From positions 118,611,947-118,675,946 of the forward strand of contig NC_080678.1 of NCBI RefSeq assembly GCF_030445035.2: a DNA stretch of 64,000 nt, read 5' to 3'. Source of the stretch: Dasypus novemcinctus (Eukaryota; Chordata; Mammalia; Cingulata; Dasypodidae). The notes under the pieces were generated by a model that did not search any database, was not told the DNA's origin, and saw only the letters and a list, made by a program, of their open reading frames with translations. The position numbers and the translations under genes are program-made. Below, piece after piece: positions 1-11,351 of this stretch. Positions within the stretch are counted from its first letter, which is position 1. Every line of letters begins with the position of its first letter.

Positions 1-734
1 CCACCTCCTCACAGCCCAAAAGAATGGCAGCCTTTCTGAGGTTGTCTGAGTACCCCGGAGCTCCTGCCCCTTGGCGATGACGAGGACAGCGTTTCAGGAG
101 CAGAGGCTGCAGTGCTCAGCCCTCTAGCAGCCTTGCCCCCTTGAGTCCCGACAGCAGCCCCGTGAGAGGGCCGGGGCAGCTGCCTTTCCACAAATTAGGA
201 AAAGACACCCGTTCCTCCTGGCAGCCCATAGTTTGCAAAGCAAAACAGGGGCTGGGCTGACCCCCGCTTGGGCCCTGGGCGCAGCACCACCTACGCAGCT
301 GTCCACGATGGCCCTGAGGGGGCACGGCTGGTCCCCTGATTTTACGGGTGCGGAAGGGGAAGCACGGGAGACCAGGGCAAGCTTGGAACTGGGCAGAATG
401 AGGCCAAAGCCGGGTTCTTGCTTGCTTTGCTGTCCTTTCTCAGGGTCTGTGGCCAGCTGCCTTCAAGCTGTTATTTTTTTTCCTGTGCTCCAAATGACAT
501 CTTGAGGTCGCTCAGGTTGTTAAAGAATGTGGCTGAAGGGAATGGGGGAGCGTGCGACCTGAAGCCCCCACCGCTGGGCGCCCATCCCTTCCATAAGCAG
601 CCCTCAAGGCCGCCCCGTGGACACCCTTTGCCCTCCCTGGGGGAGCAGGTGGTGGTGAAGGGAGGCTGGCCGTGAGGCAGGACACCCTGAAGTGGCCACT
701 CAGTGCTTGGGTGACCTTAGCTCAGTACCCCCCT

Positions 735-1935
735 CCTTTTTTACGCTTTATTGAGATGAGATTCTCCTGTCTCAAGCATACAATTCAATGGCTTTCAGTA
801 TTCATGGAGTTGGGCAATTTTAGGATATTTTCATCAGCCCAGAAAGAAACCCTGTACTCACTGGCAGTCGCTACCCCCACTGCCCCATCTCCTCACCCCG
901 CATCTGCATTCTGTCTCTACTGATTTGCCTGTTGTGGGCATTCATATAAATGGCATCATGCAATATGTAGCCTTTTGTGTCTGGCTTCTTTGGCTTAGCA
1001 AAATGTTTTTAAGGTTGTATTAGTCAGTCAAAGAGGTGCTGATGCAAAATACCAGAAATTGGTTGGTTTTTAGAAAGGGTATTTATTTGGCGTAGGAGCT
1101 TACAGATACCAGACCACAAAGCATAAGTTACTTCCCTCTCCAAGGTCCATTTGGAGCAAGATGGCTGCTGAGGTCTGCGAGGGCTCAGGCTTCCTGGCTT
1201 CCTCTGGGCTCAGCTCCTGTTTTCTCCACAAGGTCAGCTGTAGACTATCAGGCAAACGGCTCTGTCTCTCTTCCCGGGGCTCCAGCTTAAGACTTCAGCA
1301 TCGAACTCCAACAGCAAAACTCCAACATTAAGAACCCTCCACTCTGTCCTTTGCCATGCCTTTTATCTGTGCGTCCCCACCCACCAAGGGGTGGAGACTC
1401 AAGGCCCTAATCATAACTCAATCGCCCACGTTACAGATCAGATTACAAACATAATCCAACATCTATTTTTGGAATTCATAACCATATCAAACTGCTACAA
1501 AGGTTTATCCATGTTATAACATGTATCAGAAGTTCATTTCTTTTTATTGATGAATAGAATTCTGTGAGGTGGACATACCACGTTTTATTCATTCATTCAG
1601 TTGGGTATTTATATTGATTTGGGTTGTTTCCACTCTTTGGTCATTATGAATGCTGCTGCTGTAAGTGCTGTGTACACGTTTCTGGATGGACACGCTTTTA
1701 TTTCTCTTAGATATATAGATACCCAGGAGTGGAATTGCTGGAACATGTGGTTTAACTGTCTAAGGAACGGCCAGACTTTCCCGAAGCAACGGTACCATTT
1801 GACATTCCCACCAGCAGCATGGGACGGTTCTCGTAGCCCCACATCCTCCCTCACACTTATCAGTCTTTTGTATTTTGGTAAGAGGGATCTCCTTGTGGTT
1901 CTGATTTGCATTTCCCTGATGACTTACTTCCTTCT
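735..1935 (-). mobile_element. Old L1 3'-end fragment, split by an LTR
   Basis: 735-1010 and 1505-1935 read as consecutive parts of an antisense L1 3' UTR and the end of ORF2 (patterns such as TTTATTGAGAT, then TTGCATTTCCCTGATGA). They are separated by the LTR at 1016-1499. Confidence 0.7.
1016..1499 (-). mobile_element. Solo LTR, 484 bp, inserted in L1
   Basis: The element begins TGTA and ends TACA, and is flanked by the 5-bp target duplication AAGGT (1011-1015 and 1500-1504). Removing it restores continuous L1 sequence. An AATAAA near the end on the complement suggests minus orientation. No internal viral genes are present. Confidence 0.75.
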
Positions 1936-2194
1936 CTTCTGTCGCACATTCTGTGCAGGCAGAATCTAGAGGTTCTTCAAAGGTCCCTCTGGTTTGGCCT
2001 TCTTGGATCCTAAAGGGTGTCCCTTAGAACGGTGACGATCCACAGCTGTGGGTGGGGATGCGGGACTAAGTTAAGGTACAGGAGATGGAAGCAGCAGGGT
2101 ATGGCATCAGCCCTCAGAAATTCTCCTGAAGGGCTCTGGTCACAGGGTGTCAGAGCTAGAGGAACTTTTGCCTCCATTCTGTCTAAATTGCCAA

Positions 2195-2290
2195 ACAATT
2201 CCGCAGGTGAGGAAACCGACGCTCAGAGGGAGGTATACTATAAATTTTCAGTGTGTTAGTGGCAGCGGGTTGAAATCAGAGGACTCAGAT
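2195..2290 (+). repeat. MIR-like fragment
   Basis: GTGAGGAAACCGACGCTCAG and what follows resemble the MIR core (tail of the GAGGAAACTGAGGC block). It is diverged and short. Confidence 0.4.
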
Positions 2291-2836
2291 CATGTCAGGG
2301 TAGCTGCAGGGCCCTCGATGGGATTCCCAACATTCTGTGGGACTGTGGGCCAGTTCCAGAAATTTCCAAAGCTTCCCCAGTGTGTGATGGCAATAATACT
2401 TTCCTTATGGGGTTGTTTTGAGGATACAAGATATTCAGCATAATAAAGGCCTCAGGAAACAATATATTTTGAATTTTGGAACAATTAATATTTACATATC
2501 TAGGATAAAAGACGCTTAAACGGTACAAAAGTGCATAAAATGAAAAACAAGCCTCTCCCCTCCACCCTTCTTCCAGGGCCACCGCTCTTACCAGTCTCCT
2601 GCCTTTCCTTCCAGATACGTTTCCTTCCAGATAAATGGATGTTATTTATCATCCAGGACCCTGGAGTTTGTGGGGCGCACTGACCTGCCTGCCTTCATAA
2701 GCTGATCTTTTCCACTCGGGCCCTTCCAGCCCCTTCTCGTGCCAGCACACAAAGCCCTGAGGCCCCCGTATTTGCCCAGCCCCGCCTTCCCCAGCCCCAT
2801 CCACCTGGTAATGATTTCCTAGAGAGTTTCCCAGGG

Positions 2837-2898
2837 GTCTCCATGGGGACGTTTCCTGCTCCAATCTCCATGGTAACTCTCTGGGTTGCCATGGTGAC
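2837..2898 (+). promoter_or_regulatory. Triple RFX-like X-box cluster
   Basis: Three CCATGG-centred 14-mers lie within 62 bp: GTCTCCATGGGGAC (2837-2850), ATCTCCATGGTAAC (2864-2877) and GTTGCCATGGTGAC (2885-2898). The last is a near-perfect X-box palindrome of the type bound by RFX factors. Confidence 0.4.
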
Positions 2899-2947
2899 AC
2901 TTAAGTGATTATTTGGAGACCCTTAAATAAATCACCCGTGGTGGTAC

Positions 2948-3095
2948 ATGCAGGAGCGCTTGGCTCCGGCTGGCTCGAAGGGGGGGCAGCCAGGGCTGGG
3001 GCCCAGCTGGGCCGACGCGGGAGGGGGCGGGAGGCGGTGGTCCAGCCGGGCGAGGGGCCCCCCTGGGCAGAGCTGGACCGGGGCCTTCGGTGAGG
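2948..3095. other. Short GC-rich, CpG-containing patch
   Basis: Runs of G and C with several CpGs between the X-box cluster and L1-derived sequence. No start codon or splice structure was recognised. It could be an orphan CpG island or enhancer. Confidence 0.3.
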
Positions 3096-3245
3096 TAGTT
3101 GGAGGAGAAGCAGCAGGGCAGCTCTTGACTAGAGAGCTCTGCAGCAAGGTGGGTGCCCCTGTTCAGACTGGGAGTGCAGGTGGGGGAGCAGCGGGGAGAA
3201 ATCCAGAAAGTGATGGAGCAACGGGGCAAGGGCGGCTCTGGTGCC

Positions 3246-3720
3246 CTTACTCGTTTTTTAAAACTTTTATTAAATATAAACAACAACAAGAAGATTTAAA
3301 AAGAACACTTTTATTGTAGTAACATTTGTGACTCAAAATTTCCCATTTTACCTTTCTTTTTTTTTAAACTTTAAAAAAAATTTGTATTTTTATTTTAATT
3401 TTAAAATTTTTATTCCCTGCCCCTCCCTTGGCTCCCTTGTCTGTCAGCTCACGTTCTTGCGTGTCTTCTTTAGGGGGCACTAGGAACTGAACCGGGACCT
3501 CCTGTGTGGGAGGCAGGCACCCAATTTCTTGAGCCACTTCTGCTCGCATTATCTACTTGCAAGTTACAATTCACTGGTGTGAATTACATGCACAAGTGTG
3601 CCACCATCGCCACTGTCCATCACCAAACCTCATCACCTCTAACAGAAACTCTGCACGCATTAAGCAATACCTCTCCATTCCCCTTAAATCCTTACTCTTT
3701 TTTGACTATAACTTCTTTGA
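3246..3720 (-). mobile_element. L1 3' UTR fragment interrupted by a short SINE
   Basis: Antisense L1 3'-end patterns flank a minus-strand DAS-type short SINE at about 3360-3550 (its tRNA-like B-box region is read on the complement). Confidence 0.55.
3360..3550 (-). mobile_element. Short DAS-type SINE
   Basis: Read on the complement it ends in the tRNA-like head GGCTCAAGAAATTGGGTGCC with B-box GGTTCAGTTCC. It is antisense here, with a T-rich left edge. Confidence 0.65.
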
Positions 3721-3777
3721 GGGGACTTAAGCTTGAATTCACTCATTTGTTTATTCATTATTTTAACTCATACATAT

Positions 3778-4180
3778 TTTTTAAAGATTTATTTTTTATT
3801 TATTTCTCTCCCCTTCCCCTCCCCCCCCCAAGTTGTCTGCTCTGTGTCCTTTTGCTGTTCGTTCTTCTGTGTCTGCTTGGATTCTTGTCAGTGGCATGGG
3901 GAATCTGTGTCTCTTTTTGTTGCGTCATCTTGCTGCGTCGGCTCTCCGTGTGTGCGGCGCCACTCCTGGGCAGGCTGTGCTTTTTTCGTGCTTGGCAGCT
4001 CTCCTTACAGGGCGCACTCCTTGTGAGTGGGGCTCCCCTATGCGGGGACACCCCTGCGTGGCACGGCACTCCTTGTACACATGGGCCAGCTCACCACACG
4101 GGTCAGGAGGCCCTGGGTTTGAACCCTGGATCTCCCATGTGGTCGGCAGATGTTCTATCCTTTGAGTCAAATCTGCTTGC
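3778..4180 (-). mobile_element. Full-length DAS SINE (about 400 bp)
   Basis: T-rich left end (AAAGATTTATTTTTTATTTA) and, on the complement, a tRNA-like head with GGTTCAAACCC B-box. It has the whole armadillo DAS body. Flanking duplications are imperfect. Long open frames across it are spurious. Confidence 0.85.
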
Positions 4181-4184
4181 CTTA

Positions 4185-4540
4185 ACCAATATTTGTAAAG
4201 CTCTTACTACAGGTGAGGTGCTGTACTAAGGACTGGGGATACAGCAGTGAATAAGCCAAACAAACAAATCCGTGTCCTCATGGGGCTTACATTCTTCTGG
4301 GGGAGATACAGACAACTGGTAAAATAAACAAGTAAAATATGTAGATTAGAAGGTGGTTTTAAGTGATATGGAGGATGGGAAAGCAGGGAAGTGGGTAGGG
4401 AGTGCCGGGATAAACTGTAGCACACAGGTACCTAATCGTAGCACACACCAGAACTGGGAGTCCCTGGGCAGATACGGGGACTCTGTTGGGGTGGAGGATG
4501 AGACGGGAGAGAATCTGGGAAGATTGAGACTGTAACAGCA
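4185..4540 (+). repeat. Ancient mammalian interspersed repeat
   Basis: GGGGATACAGCAGTGAATAA and CATGGGGCTTACATTCT are hallmarks of a widely dispersed old repeat. I do not assign the family with certainty. Confidence 0.4.
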
Positions 4541-5289
4541 GCCATGGCTCCTTCCAAGTGTGATGGCAGCACACTTCACGAGGCAATTCGCAAAGACTTC
4601 TGGCTTCCTGGACCCCTCGCATGACGCTCTGAAGCAGACGGATGTGGCAGAGGTTAGCGCGCATTTCACAGCCTGGAAAGCGGAGACCCTGGAGGGAGGC
4701 AGCACGCTTAAGGCAATGCTGCGAATGGCGGCCAGCATGATGACGTCGGCTTGAGTCTTCAACATCCCAGCCAAGGACTCTTTTTTTGCTGGACCAGTGG
4801 ATTTATCACCCAGTCTGCAAAATCACACTCACCCCCGAGCACTGTCTTAGAGAAGGCTGCGTAAGTGGCTTGCGTTACATACCTGGGAGACTGGCGTGGT
4901 CTCCCTGGGGAGTATGGTTTATTTCTAACATGAACCTCAGGGATTGTGACATGCTCCCCAGAATTGGAATGTTATCACGAAGAAACTAGTGCCCGATGTG
5001 AATGGCAAGTGGGTTGGTCAGACCCCTTCCTTGGTGGTGGACCAGACCTAAGGGTACAAGGGTGTACTTCTCCAAAGCCCTGCTTCTCCAGCCCACCAGG
5101 TCATCCTCCAGGAAAGGTCAAAGTTTGGAAGCACAAGGGCTTGGGGCAACCCAAAAAGTTTCCTAAGGAGGCAGCGAGTCTTCTGCCTTTTCTGGATGTG
5201 GAGCAGCCACCTTCAAATAGGCTTTGGGCTTGCAGAGAGGTTAACACACAACAGAAAATGGTTTCTGGTCAGTTTAAGCCCCAAGCTGC

Positions 5290-5543
5290 TTACTGGAAAG
5301 TTCCTTAGGCAGTGAGTGGATCTGAATGGTCAGCCCTGCAAGGAACAGACCTCTGGAGGTCCCAAGCTTGGCTCTGGGGACACCAGTTCAAAGTGCTTGG
5401 AGAGGACGTGACGGGTTTACTGGAAAGTTCCTTAGGCAGTGAGTGGATCTGAATGGTCAGCCCTGCAAGGAACGGACCTCTGGAGGTCCCAAGCTTGGCT
5501 CTGGGGACACCAGTTCAAAGTGCTTGGAGAGGACGTGACGGGT
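5290..5543 (+). repeat. 127-bp tandem duplication
   Basis: 5290-5416 is repeated at 5417-5543. The only difference I see is A versus G in GGAACAGAC/GGAACGGAC. No gene overlaps it. Confidence 0.92.
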
Positions 5544-5814
5544 GTCCTGCTGGCTGTCCTCTGGCTCCTTAAAGAAGCCAGGTTCTCTCCTTCCCTGGGG
5601 GTCTCCTGTGTGCTAGTCTTTCTTTCCGGGACACCTGCCTCTTGATCATCATGACAAGTGTCACTTTGACGTTAGCCCTCACAGTCCTCAAACCACTCAA
5701 AGAAGCAATTCTCCCCCATTCTTCTGTCACCATAGCCTGTTTCCTCCTTAGCGCTTAACAGTTTATAATTACACATTTGTTTGCTTACTGACTTTTCCAC
5801 TAACCTGTGTTTTC

Positions 5815-6200
5815 CAATGTGAAGGCAGTGGCTTCTAGCCACATGTGGCTATTAAGCACTTGAAACTTGAGATATGCCAAGTGAAAAACACACACTGGGT
5901 TTTGAAAGCAGTATGAAAAGAAAAATGTAAAATACCTAGTAATTCTTATAGTGAGGACCTGTTGAAACGATATTTTGGGTACGTTTTGTTAAATGAAATA
6001 TATTGTTAAACAATTTCATCAGGGGTGCAGGTGTAGCTCAGTGGTTGTGCACCTGCTTCCCATGTACGAGGTCCCAGGTTTGATCCCTAGTACCTCTTAA
6101 AAAAATTGTCAGTTTTAAAAAACTCTAATCACTAAAAAATTTACCATTACATATGTGGCTTCTATTACAGTTCTGATGGGCAGTGCTGTGATTAGGCTGT
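5815..6200. mobile_element. Old DNA-transposon-like (MER/hAT) remnant, split by a SINE
   Basis: GCCACATGTGGCTATTAAGC near the left and TGATGGGCAGTGCTG at the right are typical of an old non-autonomous hAT-type element. A short SINE at about 6023-6103 interrupts it. Confidence 0.4.
6023..6103 (+). mobile_element. Short DAS-type SINE head
   Basis: GTAGCTCAGTGGTTG A-box region and GGTTTGATCCC B-box region, ending in CCTCTTAAAAAAA. Sense orientation on the plus strand. Confidence 0.7.
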
Positions 6201-7309
6201 CACGGGAACTTTTTTCACCATATCATACCCAGACCTGATGCTGCAGCCAGAATATAGTAGGTGAATAAACAGTGCTATTTGTTGATTGAACGTATGATGG
6301 TCACATTTTCCATCAGCCTGGAAATATTCTCAGCGGCCTGCTAAGGGAATGTGATCTAATTGAAATGTCAGTCTCTAGAAAACATAATCTGGTCACAAAA
6401 TTTGCAAGGAAGGCAAAGGAAATGGGAGAATGAAAGTCGGGTCCTGGTCCCTTTCTTCTGTAGAGGTTTTTCAGTGCCCTGTGTGATTTTGCCAACCCTA
6501 CCCCACCAACATTCCAGTTGCCAGGTGTTGAGAGAATATTCTGAACTTTGTCAAGCAGAAAAAAAAAAAAGACCAAAAAAAAAGAGACCAAAGGCTGATA
6601 CATGATTTCCCACCACTTCCTGTTCTCTCCTTCTTTGCTAACAGAGGTCCCCGTTTTTAACAGGGCACATGGCCACCCAAAGTCAAAACTAGTTTCCAGC
6701 CTCCTGTTGAGCTGGGTTTGGCTTTGGAAGTTCTGGGCAAGGGGATGTAAACAGAAGCGTCAAGCAACTTTTCAGAACTTTCCTTACAGGGAAGTGCTAC
6801 GCCTTTCCTTTCCACTCTCTCCTGGCTGGAATGTGCAGAGCTTGGGCAGATATCTCGACTGTGGGGAGTGAAGATGGGGTCACCCCCTGGGGATGGTGGA
6901 AGAGAAGGCTGGAAGGAGCCCAGGTCCCTGAGACCTTTATGAAACTGCCATGTCAGTCCTGGAATAACTACTGATAGATTTTCTATGTCAGGAAATAAAG
7001 CCTTATTTCCTAATAATAAAGCTATTAACTTGAGTTTTTTTGGTCACCTGCTCCTAATTGATAGTAATACTCTTTCCCCTAAATAACTGGTGTCTGCTTG
7101 CTTTATGTTTGAATCTCTGGAAGAAGCCACTTTACTTTAAGTACAGAATACTCAAGTACTTTTGAAAAAGGTCTGCTCCAAGCTGACTTGATTTCTTTAC
7201 TATCAGAACTGTAAAACAAAAACTGGTAATACCTTCAGGAAGTATTTAATACAAAATTAGAAAGGTTCAATACAGCAGAGTGAAAAATAAGCCCCCTTCT
7301 AGAAAAGTG

Positions 7310-7640
7310 TTGGTAATTGATAAGTGTTGATGGTAACACATATTCAAAAGGTAATTACCACTGAGCTGTATGCCTGAACGTGGTTAAAATGGGTAATGTT
7401 ATACATTACAATTAAAAACAAAAACACCACCCGTAGAACTGTACCACAGAAAGAGCAAACCCTAATGTAAACTATAACTCATTATAATTAATAACATAAT
7501 TATCATATTGGTTCAACTGTAACTAAGGTACTACACTAATGCAAAATGTTAATAAGGAAACCATGTGGTGTGTGTGAGGTGGCCTATAGGAACTCTGTAC
7601 TTTCTGCATGATTTTTCTGTAAAGCTACAACCGCTCTAAC
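7310..7640 (+). mobile_element. L1 3' UTR fragment
   Basis: TGTAAACTATAACTCATTAT, ACTAATGCAAAATGTTAATA and GGAACTCTGTACTTTCTGCA follow the order of an L1 3' UTR in sense orientation. Confidence 0.65.
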
Positions 7641-8054
7641 AAAAAAACAAAAATAAGTCACCTTCCTACTTCTAGCCTTCCGTTACCCAGTTACTATCCC
7701 CAGAGGCAACCACTCTATTTCATAATATTTTGATGATTTTTATATGGTAACTGTGAAAAAAAAAGCCAAGTCCACCTCCATCTATATACTTATCTGTCAT
7801 CTATCTCATTTATTCTGGACTTAGCATTCACAACTCTAAAATAAGATCATTTACTTTATGGCCCCAATTCAAGAACAGCACTGCCAGTGTCAGCCTCCTG
7901 CCTGTAGCGTAAAATACTTCCCAGGGACCACTGGTGGGGCAGACAGGGAGGCCGCCAAGACCATCTGGGTGGATTAAAAAAGGGTCAAGAGGATTGGCTT
8001 TAACTATGAATTCATGAAGCACATTTTTCAGAGAGTTAAGTCACCTTGATCGCA

Positions 8055-8214
8055 AACATTGAATGAGCATGTACTGTGCCGGGCACTGTGCCAAGACCTT
8101 TATATGCCTCCAATTGACTGCGAGTTAGGGGCCATTATTGTTTCCATTTTATGAACAAAATAAGGCCAGGAGTAATTAAGTCACCAGATCGAAAGGGCAG
8201 TTGGGACTTGAATC
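8055..8214 (+). repeat. MIR SINE
   Basis: GAGCATGTACTGTGCCGGGC, CCATTTTATGAAC and AATTAAGTCACCAG follow the MIR consensus order. Confidence 0.7.
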
Positions 8215-8222
8215 CCCATGGT

Positions 8223-8571
8223 TTTTGTTTTTTTTTAAGATTTATTTCTGTCCCTTTCCCCCCATTGTCTGTTCTCTGAGTCCACTTGCTGTGTGTTCTT
8301 CTGCATCCACTTGCATTATCAGGCGGCCCTGGGAATCTTTTTTTCTGTTGCGTCTTCTCTCCATGTGTGCGGTGCCACTCCTGAGCGGGCTGCGCTTTTT
8401 ACACGCAGCGTGGCTCTCCTTGTGGGGGCGCACACCTTGTGCGTGGGCACCCATGTGGCACAGCATTCCTTGCTTGTGGCAGCACTGTGCAGCCAGCTCA
8501 TCACATGGGTCAGGAGGCCCTGAGGACTGAACCCTGGACCCTCCATATGGTAGAGCCACATCTGCTTCCCT
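8223..8571 (-). mobile_element. DAS SINE with 8-bp target duplication
   Basis: T-rich left end and a tRNA-like head on the complement. CCCATGGT at 8215-8222 and 8572-8579 flanks it. It inserted at the end of the MIR. Confidence 0.85.
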
Positions 8572-8907
8572 CCCATGGTCGGCTCTTCACCCTAATCCCT
8601 CAACCAGACGGGAAGCCCTGGGCCTACAGATACACGTGTTTGACTCCTCGCTCCTTCCTCCTGGCCCCAGCAGACCCCCTGGCCCTGAGCAGGGGCTTGG
8701 CAGACATCTGTGCGTTTATGTCCGCTTACTGACACTGTGAGGCTGTTGAGATGGTAGCATCCTTTCCCAGTGGCTCCGGGCCTGTGGCCTCCACCCCGGG
8801 CATTCCCTCTAGAAACTGAGGCCCAAAGGAAGGAGCCAGATGGGGCACAGCGGTCCCTGTAGGGAGGGAGAACCAGGAGGGGGCTGCCCACCAGAGCAAG
8901 TCTCTTG

Positions 8908-8937
8908 CATTCAGGGGTCAGTTTTGACCCCTGAATG
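8908..8937. other. Perfect 13-bp inverted repeat with 4-nt loop
   Basis: The left arm CATTCAGGGGTCA (8908-8920) pairs fully with TGACCCCTGAATG (8925-8937) around GTTT. The arms carry GGGTCA half-sites like those of nuclear receptors. Confidence 0.85.
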
Positions 8938-9009
8938 AACTGGACAAATTTTTGCCAAGTTTGGGTCTGGACCCCTTTGCTCCACCCCTTTCTGCCAGAG
9001 AATTCTTTT

Positions 9010-9120
9010 GAGATGCTTCCGTGTCTGACTTACCTGTTTTGTTCATTGCTGTACTCCTGGTACCAGAATAGTACCTGGGACGTATAAGGCCCTCCATGTT
9101 TGTGCAATGAATGAATGAAC
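9010..9120 (+). repeat. L2 3'-end remnant
   Basis: TTGTTCATTGCTGTACTCCT, AGTACCTGGGACGTATAAGG and GCAATGAATGAATGAA match the order of the L2 3' end. Confidence 0.6.
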
Positions 9121-10557
9121 AGTTAAGTTAGGTCCCTGTTCTTGGCTGGCTGGTACTGCCAGCGCATGGGCTTGGGAGCCCCAGCTGCCTCCCACTGAAT
9201 TTAAACCAGCTCCAGGACGGTGGGCAACCTCTTCTCCCGTGTTTCTAAGTCCCAGGGGTTGGCGAGGGCACTCACACTCACCTCCAGCACCTGGAGAGGT
9301 GAGCTTGTCGCATGGGAGACGTCTCATTTCAGGCATTAAGGCCCACACATATCCCAACCACGCACTTCACAGCCTGCAAGGGGGACTCTGTCATAGTTTT
9401 ATGTAGAGCAAGTTTGCCTCTTGAGTTTTCATAGAAAAACAGAGTTCTGCCAAGAGACAGCAAAAATGCCAGAAGAATAATCATTACATAGTGTCAAGTT
9501 CAACTAGAGATGAATCAATGTGAATACACTCGGATAAACCCTGAAATAGAAACATGGCCCCATAATTTAACTGACACAGATGTTGGAAGACTCCAGAATG
9601 TCTCTCGCCACCTCCCAAGTGCTGAATAAAGGAGGGGGCTGTCACTGAAGCAAACTGCTATTTTAATCCCCTTGCACGAAAGATGCAAAAAAGGAAAAAG
9701 AAAAAAAGGGAGGGGGTAAAGGGTTAGAGAGATCAGTAGTCAGAAATATGTATTGGTTAATGGAGGAGGCAGAATTTAAATGTGTTTTTTTCATACTTCT
9801 TACAAACAGGCTCAGAGTAACATCTTAACCTTCCACTGAGTTCACTCTGGAGAATACATTCCTAGCCCGTCTTCAAGTTTTACGCTTGCATAAAGCCAAA
9901 TGCTCGGGTCAGAGCAGATGATCACAGTAGGGAGGAGAATTTAACACCCAACCACGAAACAGAGTAGGCAGTACTGAGTGGGGCTGGCAGCAAGCCTTGC
10001 CTGTCAGTGGTCCCAGGGGGACGGCAGTGCCAGCGGAGCCCCGGCCTCGGGACGCACAATCACAGAACCTCGGCGACACCTCAGCGCCAAGCTGAGCCCG
10101 CCCCGGCAGGGGCTCATCAAGGGCTGACCATTGCCCAAAGCAGCACCTGACGGCCACGCCCCCTCCTCCATCTCAAGCTGCTGCCACACATGGACAGGAG
10201 TGGGCGCCGGGTTCCTCCCGGGAGTCCATGCCCCCTCCCCTCCTCCTCAGGTCCTCTCCAGCAGTAGTGGGTCTGCCCTGGCCTGTGACTTCGTTCCCAG
10301 GCGTGAGGGTGGGCACTGACGCGCTTCACCCTTGGGGCAGGAGCAGCAGCAGCCCTGCGAGCTCTCAAGTGCCAGCCTGGCATCGATGGCTGCTAATGGA
10401 TCTAGTCCTCTGTCTTCAGCCAGGTTAGGTCCGTTCCGAGACTGAAAAGCTTGAACATTAGGGAAAATGGCATTTTTCTCATGTCTCTGATGTCCCAAGA
10501 GAAGTTCACAGATCAACCTCATGGGTGCACGGAGACCCTAGGGCCAAACTACAATAT

Positions 10558-10563
10558 TTTATT
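10558..10563 (-). promoter_or_regulatory. Candidate distal poly(A) signal AATAAA for POLR3A
   Basis: TTTATT on the plus strand reads AATAAA on the coding strand. The sequence beyond it on the complement has GT-containing stretches. It is the better-placed of two candidates. Confidence 0.45.
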
Positions 10564-11345
10564 AGAATTTAATAGAATTTTAAACTTGAGCATTGGCCTA
10601 AAACAACTCAGGTCAGGAAGTGATAACTCACAATCATAGCAGAGTGGAGAGAAAGCGCTCATCTAGTTCAGACGCCCCAACTAACGGTACTATTAAGCAC
10701 CTCGGTAGCATTAACCCAGAACTGGGAAATCAACAGTGAGCGCCCAAAGGCGATTCCATAAAACAGCAATGGAATTCTTTGGGCCTCCCTACTTTTCCTG
10801 TTACCACATCTACTTTTTTCATCATCCAAACCATCTTCTTGCTCAACAATAAACTCACATCTCTTGGGTGCTGGCTGACACGTCAGCAGGGTCATTTCAG
10901 AAACTGGCCTTCTCCAGCGCATGGAGGGGGAAGCAGGGTCCGAGCCCTCCTTTCTACCATCAACTCACTTCCAGCTGAGCCACTGAGGAGGAAGGAGGAG
11001 TGGGGACAGCGGGGCCCAGAGCAGGGAGGCAAGGACAGGCTCTGCGGAACCTTCTCCAGAGGGAGGGAGCTGCAGCCATCGCCATTTCGTCTTCCTGGCT
11101 CTCAGCCAATCTTAATGAGCAAACTCAGCACAAAGAACACACTGTCTCTAGGAGCAAAACCCCTCTTCTCTGGAGAAGACAAGCTACTTACGTTTCTTTC
11201 GTATGCTGCACAAAACCCCCTCAAAAGCCTGGCGGAATCCACCAGCGACGGGGAGGTTATTGTGCGGAAGCCTGAGCAAACGATTAAACGGGGTCCTTCC
11301 TGGCATATCCTGCTGTTTCTCTCCTCACAGCCCTGACATGTGGTT

Positions 11346-11351
11346 TTTATT
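11346..11351 (-). promoter_or_regulatory. Candidate proximal poly(A) signal AATAAA for POLR3A
   Basis: AATAAA on the complement about 1.18 kb past the stop codon. It would give a shorter 3' UTR if used. Confidence 0.3.

Larger units (their letters stand above)
1..10539. other. Intergenic flank downstream of POLR3A
   Basis: No coding exon recognised. It contains L1 3'-end fragments, a solo LTR, two full-length DAS SINEs, short SINE copies, MIR and L2 remnants, a tandem duplication and a few candidate regulatory motifs listed separately. In human, the next gene on this side (DLG5) lies tens of kilobases away. Confidence 0.7.

Noticed and set aside
10779..11336. A 185-codon plus-strand open frame
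   Set aside because: It lies antisense to the likely POLR3A 3' UTR, shows no family I recognise, and GC-rich sequence readily gives such frames.
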